DNA of 8,946 nucleotides. It comes from Thermoanaerobaculia bacterium (lineage in GTDB: Bacteria; Acidobacteriota; Thermoanaerobaculia; Gp7-AA8). Below the pieces are notes generated by a model. It was not told the origin of the DNA. It searched no databases and saw only the letters and a list, made by a program, of their open reading frames with translations. Position numbers and translations under genes: made by a program. Shown piece after piece: positions 1 through 5,487 of this stretch. Location: contig JADGOA010000139.1 in the NCBI GenBank assembly GCA_017883215.1, forward strand, positions 1-8,946, read 5' to 3'. How positions within the stretch are numbered: the first letter of the stretch is position 1; each line of letters opens with the position of its first letter.

Positions 1-133
1 GCGCGGCGAGGAATCCCCCGCCACCCCTGGGAGTGCGGGGGATCCCTCGCTGTCCTCCGCCGCTCCGCGGCTTCGGCAGCTCGGGATGACAGGCTTGGCT
101 CGTGTCATTAGAAGCGTGAGCGAGGGATGACAC
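1..133. repeat. Palindromic intergenic repeat element (mosaic of inverted repeats)
   Basis: Positions 6-21 and 35-50 form 16-base arms that pair at 15 of 16 positions around a 13-base loop, so the first 50 bases can fold into a long GC-rich hairpin. A small hairpin follows at 59-71 (GCCGC, 3-base loop, GCGGC). The unit GGGATGACA occurs at 83-91 and 124-132, and GTGTCAT (102-108) is the inverse of ATGACAC (127-133). No credible reading frame crosses it. The pattern resembles dispersed intergenic palindromic repeats common in high-GC environmental genomes. Whether it is multicopy here cannot be seen from one window. It may continue beyond the left edge. Confidence 0.6.
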
Positions 134-158
134 CTGCGCGGTCACGGCCAAACTCCAT

Positions 159-182
159 CCGCGCCACGTCCTCGTGGCGCGG
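159..182. repeat. Perfect 10-bp stem, 4-base loop hairpin downstream of the operon
   Basis: CCGCGCCACG at 159-168 is the exact reverse complement of CGTGGCGCGG at 173-182, with loop TCCT. It lies 56-79 bases past the stop codon of the last operon gene on the minus strand. The minus-strand continuation is ATGGAGTTTGG, not a U-tract, so it is not a textbook intrinsic terminator. It could protect an mRNA 3' end or assist factor-dependent termination. Confidence 0.4.
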
Positions 183-204
183 TAAAACGGTGCGGCGCGC
201 GGAG

Positions 205-232
205 AAAACGAAGCGCCGGACGGGGACGTCCG
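205..232 (-). terminator. Possible weak terminator hairpin after the last operon gene
   Basis: Read on the minus strand just after the stop at 238-240, CGGACG (232-227), loop TCCC and CGTCCG (222-217) form a 6-bp GC-rich stem. TTTT follows 8 bases later (208-205). Position and orientation suit the operon's end. The T-run is short and too far from the stem for a strong intrinsic terminator, so this is tentative. Confidence 0.25.
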
Positions 233-237
233 CACTC

Positions 238-1014
238 CTAGCGCGTGCCCTCTTCGATGCGGCCGAGGAGGCGCAGCATGCCGTCGAGAATCGTGAGCGG
301 ATGCGGCGGACAGCCGGGGATGAAGAGATCGACCGGCACCAGGCTCGCGGCGCCGCCGGACTGCTCGGGATGCCCTGCGTAGATGCCGCCGGAGATCGCG
401 CAGGCCCCCACCGCGATCACGATCTTCGGATCGGAAATCGCGTCGTAGGTCTTGGTCAGCGCCAGGCGCATGTTCTGCGTGACCGGTCCCATCACGATGA
501 GGCCGTCGGCGTGGCGCGGCGAGGCGACGTACTGAATACCGAAGCGTCCGATGTCCCAGCCGATGGTGCTGAGCACGTTCACGTCGGCCGCGCAGGCGTT
601 GCAGTCGCCGGCGCTGACCACGCGCAGCTTGAGCGAGCGTCCAAAGAGGCGCCGCAATTTCTCGTCGAGCGCCCCCGCCAGCTTCAACACTGCATCCGCG
701 GCAACGACGAGGTCGTCGCGCCTGCTCGCCGCAAGACGGTAGTCGGTCGTGAATGTAATGGCACCCTGCGGGCATGCGCTCTCGCACTCCGGGCAGAAGA
801 TGCAGCGACCGAGGTCGATCGCCATCGCCTTGTCCACGACACGGATCGCTTCGGTCGGACACGCATCGGCGCAGTCGCGGCAACCGTCCGGACAACGGGT
901 CGGGTCCAGCTTCGGCACGCCGCGGAAGTGCGCCGGCATCGACGGCGGGGCGGCGTCCGGATACGCCATCGTCCGCTGTCCCTGGCGTGCGCGCGTGATG
1001 AGGGTCTTGAGCAT
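238..1014 (-). CDS. hyfI: Fused ferredoxin (HyfH/NuoI-like) and NuoB-like small subunit of the Hyf/Ehr complex
   Basis: This 258-residue protein is predicted to carry electrons through the hydrophilic arm of the complex. Residues 1-35 resemble the N-terminus of HycF/HyfH-type proteins (YP...FRG), which supports the ATG at 1014. Residues 38-85 are a two-cluster ferredoxin domain: Cys41, 45, 48, 52 (first spacing CX3C rather than the usual CX2C) and Cys71, 74, 77, 81. Residues 128-255 are NuoB/hydrogenase-small-subunit-like, with ligands in GDCNAC (Cys138, Cys141), GACAISGG (Cys205) and PGCPPHP (Cys235) for the proximal [4Fe-4S] cluster. The CxxC form is that of hydrogenase small subunits, not the tandem Cys-Cys of complex I. 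In E. coli hydrogenase-4, HyfH and HyfI are separate proteins; here they are one chain. The gene starts 5 bases after the large-subunit stop and is the last in the operon. No signal peptide is seen, so it should lie on the cytoplasmic side. Confidence 0.92.
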   Translation of the reverse strand: MLKTLITRARQGQRTMAYPDAAPPSMPAHFRGVPKLDPTRCPDGCRDCADACPTEAIRVVDKAMAIDLGRCIFCPECESACPQGAITFTTDYRLAASRRDDLVVAADAVLKLAGALDEKLRRLFGRSLKLRVVSAGDCNACAADVNVLSTIGWDIGRFGIQYVASPRHADGLIVMGPVTQNMRLALTKTYDAISDPKIVIAVGACAISGGIYAGHPEQSGGAASLVPVDLFIPGCPPHPLTILDGMLRLLGRIEEGTR

Positions 1015-1019
1015 CGTCT

Positions 1020-2525
1020 TTACAGGTCGTGACCGCAGTAGGAGAGGTTGAAGCTCTTGTTGCAGAGCGGGAAGTCGGAGATCTCGCCCTCGCGAAGCGC
1101 GAGCGCGAGTCCAAACCAGTTATGAAAGGAGGGATCGGTGATCTTGTAGCGCGCCAGACGACGCTCACCATCCGTGACCGCGACGTGGCAGATCTCGCCG
1201 CGCCATCCTTCGACCAGCGACACCACGACCGAATCGGGTTGCAGGGCTCCGGCTTCCGCATGCACAGGCGTGTCGGGAAGCGATCGGAGCTGCTCGCGCA
1301 CGAATTCTGCCGAGCGCTCCAACTCCAGCCAGCGCACATACGCGCGCGAATTGACGTCGCCGTAATGCGCGGTCATGACCGGGACATGCGCGAAGCGGTA
1401 GACGCCGGAGGGGAAATCGTGCCGGACGTCGATGGCGCGGCCGCAGGCGCGCGCCGCCACACCGACCATTCCGATCTGGTCGCACGCATCGGCGCTGACG
1501 GTTCCTGTGTTCTCGAACCGTTCCGTGACTGTCGGCGTGGTCCAGAGCAGTCCCACGGCATCCGCAGAATCGTGGACGGCGCTTTCGACCCGATCACCGA
1601 GTCTTGCTGCCTCTGCAGTGGTCATGTCGTAAAGGACGCCGCCGGGCCGCACCAGGCCGCGCCCGAAGCGCGATCCGCAGAGCTCGGCCGTCAGATTGAG
1701 CCAGTCGCCGCGAATGCGCCCGCAGTACGACGCGGTGGGGAGGAAAGCCACATCGCCGCTGAGCGCGCCGAGGTCGCCGGTGTGGTTGGCGAGCCGCTCC
1801 AGCTCGAGGGCGATCCCGCGCAATGCCTGTGCTCGCGCCGGCACTCTCACGCCGCCGAGCGCTTCCACGGCATGGCAGTACGCGAGCATGTGGCCGATCG
1901 TCGTATCCCCCGCGGTCGTCTCGATGTACTGCGCGGTCTTCCTGCCCGGACCGCCCATGAGCGCACGCTCGACCCCGCGATGCTGGTAACCGAGCGCGAT
2001 CTCCAGATGGAAGACCATCTCGCCGTGGCACTGGAAGCGGAAATGTCCCGGCTCGATCACCCCGGCGTGAACCGGGCCGACGGCCACTTCGTGGACTTCC
2101 TCCCCTTCCACGCGGAAGAAGTCCGTCACACCGGGACCGTTCTGCGGAAACGCGAACTCTCCCTGGCGCAGCGGCGGTTGAAACCGCACCGGCTTGAGCC
2201 AGGGGTGGCCGTCCGGACGGACGCCGTACTGCTCCGCGATCTCACGCTCGAACAGGTGCACCTGCGGGCAATCGGGCGTCAGCGAGGGAAATTCGTCGCC
2301 GCGCAGCCGCGTGCGAGCGAGGCCGAGCTGTCCCGCGCCGTCGTTCGCCATCACGACCATCAACTCGATCTGCCCCTCGCTCTCGCGCGCGAAGAGGCTC
2401 GCCACACGCCACTCCTCGGCCGTGCCCTCGAGGATCTGCCTGCGAAACTCGCTCATCGCCAGCAGCGGCACGTCGCTGAGTCGCCCTGGCTGCGCGTTGC
2501 GAAGGATCAGTAGATCGCCCGTCAT
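1020..2525 (-). CDS. hyfG: HyfG-like large subunit (NuoC-NuoD fusion) lacking [NiFe] ligands
   Basis: This 501-residue protein has a NuoC/30-kDa-like domain (about 1-125, with LFEREIAEQYGV at 91-102) and a NuoD/hydrogenase large-subunit domain (about 145-501, starting with GPVHAGVIEPGHFRF). In [NiFe] hydrogenases two CxxC pairs bind nickel. Here the first site reads E202-T-T-A205-G-D-T208, with Ala and Thr at the cysteine positions. The C-terminus reads DFPLCNKSFNLSYCGHDL, with Cys488 and Cys497 nine residues apart and no CxxC. There is no C-terminal extension for a maturation peptidase. This matches the family view of Ehr complexes: hydrogenase-related but with no NiFe centre. It probably interacts with the FeS clusters of the NuoB-like partner and holds an unknown redox site. 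The ATG at 2525 follows the HyfF stop by one base and has GGGAG 6 bases upstream. Automatic pipelines would likely call it hydrogenase or NADH dehydrogenase; the residues argue against H2 chemistry. Confidence 0.92.
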   Translation of the reverse strand: MTGDLLILRNAQPGRLSDVPLLAMSEFRRQILEGTAEEWRVASLFARESEGQIELMVVMANDGAGQLGLARTRLRGDEFPSLTPDCPQVHLFEREIAEQYGVRPDGHPWLKPVRFQPPLRQGEFAFPQNGPGVTDFFRVEGEEVHEVAVGPVHAGVIEPGHFRFQCHGEMVFHLEIALGYQHRGVERALMGGPGRKTAQYIETTAGDTTIGHMLAYCHAVEALGGVRVPARAQALRGIALELERLANHTGDLGALSGDVAFLPTASYCGRIRGDWLNLTAELCGSRFGRGLVRPGGVLYDMTTAEAARLGDRVESAVHDSADAVGLLWTTPTVTERFENTGTVSADACDQIGMVGVAARACGRAIDVRHDFPSGVYRFAHVPVMTAHYGDVNSRAYVRWLELERSAEFVREQLRSLPDTPVHAEAGALQPDSVVVSLVEGWRGEICHVAVTDGERRLARYKITDPSFHNWFGLALALREGEISDFPLCNKSFNLSYCGHDL

Positions 2526-2526
2526 C

Positions 2527-3948
2527 TCACACTCCCAGCAGCTGCGCCGCCTCTCGCAACATTCGCGCGAGCGGCGCCGGGATCCATACCCCGAGCATCA
2601 CCACGATGGCCAGGCTCGCTGCGATCGGCAGCGTCTTGAGAAGCGATTCGCGATATCCGGAGTCGTCCTCCGGCGGGTTGCCCTGAACGACGGCGAGCAC
2701 CGTCTGCCCCATGCCGATGAAGACGACCACGAGGAGGACGAGATACGTACCGGCGACGACGTAGCGGTGGGCGTTCACCGCACCGATCAGGATCATCAAC
2801 TCGCTGACGAACGGGCCGAACGGAGGTGAGCCGGTGATGGCGAAGAAGCCTGCCAGAAACAGTGAGCCCGAGACTGGCAGGCGCCGGATCGCGCCGGTCA
2901 CGTCCTCGATGCGTTTGCTGTTGAAGGCCCGGTGAATGTTGCCGGCGGCGAGGAACAGCACCGCCTTGGTCAGGGCGTTGTTGATGATGTGCAGCAGAGC
3001 GCCGAACGTCGCCAGCCCGCCGATTCCGATGCCGAGGACGAGAATGCCCATGTGCTCGACGCTGGAGTACGCGAGCAGTCGTTTGAAGTCGCGCTGCCCG
3101 ACCATCAGCGCCGCGGCCGTCCCCATCGACACCAGACCGGCTGCGATCAGCAGATGGCGTGCGAACTCCCCCTGCCCTGCCGCGTTGACGATGGCGAAGG
3201 AGCGGAGCAGCGCCAGGAACGCGCAACTGGTGAGGCCGCCGGCCAGCAGCGCACCGACCACGCCGGGCGCCTCGCCGTATGCGTCGGGCTTCCAGGTGTG
3301 CATCGGCGCGAGGCCCATCTTGGTGCCGTAGCCGACGAAGAGGAAGACGAAGGCGGCGCGAAGCCACGGCGCGGAGAGGGCGGGCGCCCGCCGGACCAGG
3401 ACGGAAAAGAGCAGCACCGGCTCGCCAAGGCCGATGATCGCCGCGTATGCAAGGAACAACGTGCCGAGCAGCGCCAGGGCGATGCCGACCGAGCCGATCA
3501 TCAGGTATTTCCAGGTCGCCTCGAGCGAACGGCGGTTCTGGTTGAAGTAGAGCAGCAGTGCCGTCGCCAGGGTCGTCCCCTCCATGGCCACCCACATGAT
3601 CGTGAGGTGCTGGGCCAGGACGACGATCGTCGTGGTCGCCGCGAACATCAGCAGCGACGTGCAGAAGACGCGGTTTGGACGCTCTGCGCGGATGCGCAGG
3701 TAGCCGATGCAGTAGACGGCGCAGGCGAGGAAGAGGAGCGAGACGACGATCAACACGAGCCGGCCGAGGGCGTCGAGCCGCAGCCAGTCCGACCAGGCCC
3801 GGCTCTCACCGGTGGCGATGACCACCGCCACGATCGTCGTGTGGACCGCGGCAGCGAACGCCACGACCCACGGGCGGGCCCGGTCGTTGGGGGCCAGGAA
3901 GGCCACCAGCGCGCCGATCAGCGGCACCACGATGAGCGCGAGAATCAC
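2527..3948 (-). CDS. hyfF: HyfF-like antiporter subunit (NuoM/NuoN family) of the Hyf/Ehr complex
   Basis: This 473-residue, highly hydrophobic inner-membrane protein belongs to the proton-conducting membrane transporter family (NuoL/M/N, Mrp). Typical ion-path residues are visible: Glu123 in WVAMEGT, Lys210 in GYGTKMGLAPMHTWKPDAYGEAP (the HxW-x-PDA..AP signature), Lys289 in DFKRLLAYSSVEHMG, Lys328 in NALTKAVLFLAAGN, and Glu383 in FVSELM. A longer open frame runs upstream to 4293, but that part is antisense-quality sequence overlapping hyfE. I chose the GTG at 3948 because GGGAGG lies 4 bases before it, because it overlaps the HyfE stop as GTGA, and because it gives a typical N-terminus (MILALIVVPLIGALVAF). 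It is one of two antiporter-like subunits in the operon and is expected to move protons or Na+ when the soluble arm turns over. Confidence 0.92.
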   Translation of the reverse strand: MILALIVVPLIGALVAFLAPNDRARPWVVAFAAAVHTTIVAVVIATGESRAWSDWLRLDALGRLVLIVVSLLFLACAVYCIGYLRIRAERPNRVFCTSLLMFAATTTIVVLAQHLTIMWVAMEGTTLATALLLYFNQNRRSLEATWKYLMIGSVGIALALLGTLFLAYAAIIGLGEPVLLFSVLVRRAPALSAPWLRAAFVFLFVGYGTKMGLAPMHTWKPDAYGEAPGVVGALLAGGLTSCAFLALLRSFAIVNAAGQGEFARHLLIAAGLVSMGTAAALMVGQRDFKRLLAYSSVEHMGILVLGIGIGGLATFGALLHIINNALTKAVLFLAAGNIHRAFNSKRIEDVTGAIRRLPVSGSLFLAGFFAITGSPPFGPFVSELMILIGAVNAHRYVVAGTYLVLLVVVFIGMGQTVLAVVQGNPPEDDSGYRESLLKTLPIAASLAIVVMLGVWIPAPLARMLREAAQLLGV

Positions 3949-4586
3949 CGGTCCTCCCGCAGCCGCGACAGGCGTTCCGTGTCGAGCGAGGAGAACTCGC
4001 GCTGGATGTGATTGAGCACGATCCCCATCACGAAGATGCCGACCAGAAGATCGAGGAGCACACCGATCTCCACCGCCATGGCCTGGTAGAGGAGCAGACC
4101 GAACACGTAGATGCCGTTCTCCAGCACGAGATAGCCCGTGACCTGCGAGATGGCTTTGCGCCGCGTGGTCAGGACGAGGAATCCCGCGAAAACCGTCGCC
4201 AGCGCAGCCGGCACGTACATCGTTCCGCGGTCCCCGACCGCGAGCGGAAGACGATCCGAGTACAGCAGCGCCAGCGCCGTGGACACCGCGCACAGCAGCA
4301 GCGAAGGAACGAATCCGAGGTATGGCTCCACCTCGTGTCGGATGTGAACGTCGCGCAGTGCCTTCAGCAGAAGAGCGGGAATGACGAAGCCTTTGATCGC
4401 CATCGTCGCCCCCATGAGAAGAAACAGGCGCACCGTCGGATGGGACTCGACCTGCAGCGGCAGCAGGCTGAGCAGAACGCCCTGCACCGCCACGGCGCGA
4501 ATCGACGCGCGGAGGTTCGCCGTGCCGAGAATGAAGAAGTTCGTCAGCAGGAGAACGATGAGGATCGGATCGGCTATGTTCGGCAT
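3945..4586 (-). CDS. hyfE: HyfE-like membrane subunit (NuoK-related) of the Hyf/Ehr complex
   Basis: This 213-residue polytopic membrane protein has hydrophobic spans across most of its length and a charged C-terminal tail (from about residue 194). The C-terminal half carries the NuoK-like core of the HyfE family: GYLVLENGIYVFGLL with Glu156, and VEIGVLLDLLVGIFVMGI with Glu173 and Asp179. These buried acidic residues correspond in type to the conserved NuoK glutamates that link the proton path to the antiporter subunits. The ATG at 4586 follows the HyfC stop by 4 bases. Its Shine-Dalgarno is weak (GAAGTGA spans the upstream stop), which suggests re-initiation by ribosomes finishing hyfC. The stop overlaps the hyfF GTG start (GTGA). 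The length agrees with E. coli HyfE (about 216 residues). Confidence 0.9.
   Translation of the reverse strand: MPNIADPILIVLLLTNFFILGTANLRASIRAVAVQGVLLSLLPLQVESHPTVRLFLLMGATMAIKGFVIPALLLKALRDVHIRHEVEPYLGFVPSLLLCAVSTALALLYSDRLPLAVGDRGTMYVPAALATVFAGFLVLTTRRKAISQVTGYLVLENGIYVFGLLLYQAMAVEIGVLLDLLVGIFVMGIVLNHIQREFSSLDTERLSRLREDR
3953..3958 (-). promoter_or_regulatory. Ribosome binding site that fixes the hyfF GTG start
   Basis: On the minus strand GGGAGG, inside the last codons of hyfE, lies 4 bases before the GTG at 3948. The GTG shares three bases with the hyfE stop TGA (GTGA). This pair decides the start within a frame that stays open much further upstream, and it implies translational coupling. 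Confidence 0.7.
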
Positions 4587-4590
4587 TCGG

Positions 4591-5487
4591 TCACTTCAGA
4601 ACGAGAACGACGGCAAACGCCGAGATCAGCGTCGCCGTGATGAGCAGTTGAGGAACGCGCACGAGACGGAGGCGCGCCATGGCGCTCTCCACCAGCCCGA
4701 TGATGATGCCGATGACGAGCACACCGGCCAGGATCAGCGCCGCGTCGGCGGCGGCGTTGCCCACCCGCGGCGTGATCATGATCGCGATCAGCGCCGTGAA
4801 AACGAACAGCTTCACGGCAGCGCCGTAGAGCACCAGGGCGAAGGCCGGCCCGCTGTGGTCGAGAACCATCACCTCGTGGATCATCGTCAGCTCGAGGTGC
4901 GTGTTCGGATCATCGAACGGAACGCGCGAGTTCTCGGCCAGCAGAACGATGAACCAGCTGGCCACGATGAGGACGAGCGCCGCGCTGGCTGTTCGCCACT
5001 CCGCCCCGCCGACCGAGATCAGCCTGGTCAGCGACAGGGAATGCGAGAGGCGCGTCAGCGCCACCATCCCGAGCAGCAGCGCCGGCTCGGCCAGGCACGC
5101 GAATGTGACCTCGCGCGCCGCCCCCATTCCTTCGAACGCCGATCCGGTGTCGAGTGCCGCCGACGTCGTGAAGAAACGGGACAGTGCGAAGACGTAGACG
5201 AACACGAGGACATCGCCGGTGAATGCGATGGGGGCCGTGCGCCCGGTCAGCGGCAGCATCAGCGATGCCGCCAGGCCGACCACGATGGCGACGACGGGGC
5301 CGATGAGAAAAACGATGGTCGTCGTGCTGCTCAACACCGTTCCGCGCCGCAGCAGCCGCAGGATGTCGTAGTACGCCTGCAGCAGCGGCTGGCCGCGGCG
5401 GCCGGCCACGATCGCCTTGGTCCGGTTGATCACGCCCAGCAGTAGCGGCGAAAAGGCGACCACGAGCAGAAGCTGGAGGGCGATCAT
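4591..5487 (-). CDS. hyfC: HyfC-like membrane subunit (NuoH/complex I subunit 1 family)
   Basis: This 298-residue multi-span membrane protein anchors the hydrophilic arm of complex I-like enzymes and shapes the coupling site. Family signatures are present in order: GVINRTKAIVAGRRGQPLLQ (18-37) and YYDILRLLRRG after TM1; GSAFEGMGAAREV (115-127) and FACLAEP; the acidic loop AENSRVPFDDPNTHLEL (184-200); TMIHEVMVLDHSG (201-213); and ESAMARLRLVRVPQLL (267-282) near the last helix. The conserved Glu/Asp cluster (Glu119, Glu126, Glu185, Asp192, Asp193, Glu199, Glu205) is intact, so the coupling path appears functional. The ATG at 5487 overlaps the HyfB stop (ATGA) and has GGAG 6 bases upstream. The length is close to E. 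coli HyfC/HycD (about 310-320 residues). Confidence 0.92.
   Translation of the reverse strand: MIALQLLLVVAFSPLLLGVINRTKAIVAGRRGQPLLQAYYDILRLLRRGTVLSSTTTIVFLIGPVVAIVVGLAASLMLPLTGRTAPIAFTGDVLVFVYVFALSRFFTTSAALDTGSAFEGMGAAREVTFACLAEPALLLGMVALTRLSHSLSLTRLISVGGAEWRTASAALVLIVASWFIVLLAENSRVPFDDPNTHLELTMIHEVMVLDHSGPAFALVLYGAAVKLFVFTALIAIMITPRVGNAAADAALILAGVLVIGIIIGLVESAMARLRLVRVPQLLITATLISAFAVVLVLK

Noticed and set aside
1..133. CRISPR array
   Set aside because: The repeated units are short, partly inverted and irregularly spaced, with no spacers of uniform length and no cas genes.
127..1032. A 301-codon plus-strand frame over the left end
   Set aside because: It is antisense to the 12-cysteine FeS protein and runs through the palindromic repeat; there are no motifs and no Shine-Dalgarno.
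1029..2513. A 494-codon open frame on the plus strand opposite the large subunit
   Set aside because: It mirrors hyfG almost exactly and has low-complexity Arg/His-rich composition with no domain signature, so it is a GC-driven shadow.
3949..4293. N-terminal extension of HyfF to position 4293
   Set aside because: The extension is Arg/Gly/His-rich, lies fully within hyfE in another frame, and has no family similarity. The GTG at 3948 with GGGAGG gives the normal hydrophobic N-terminus.
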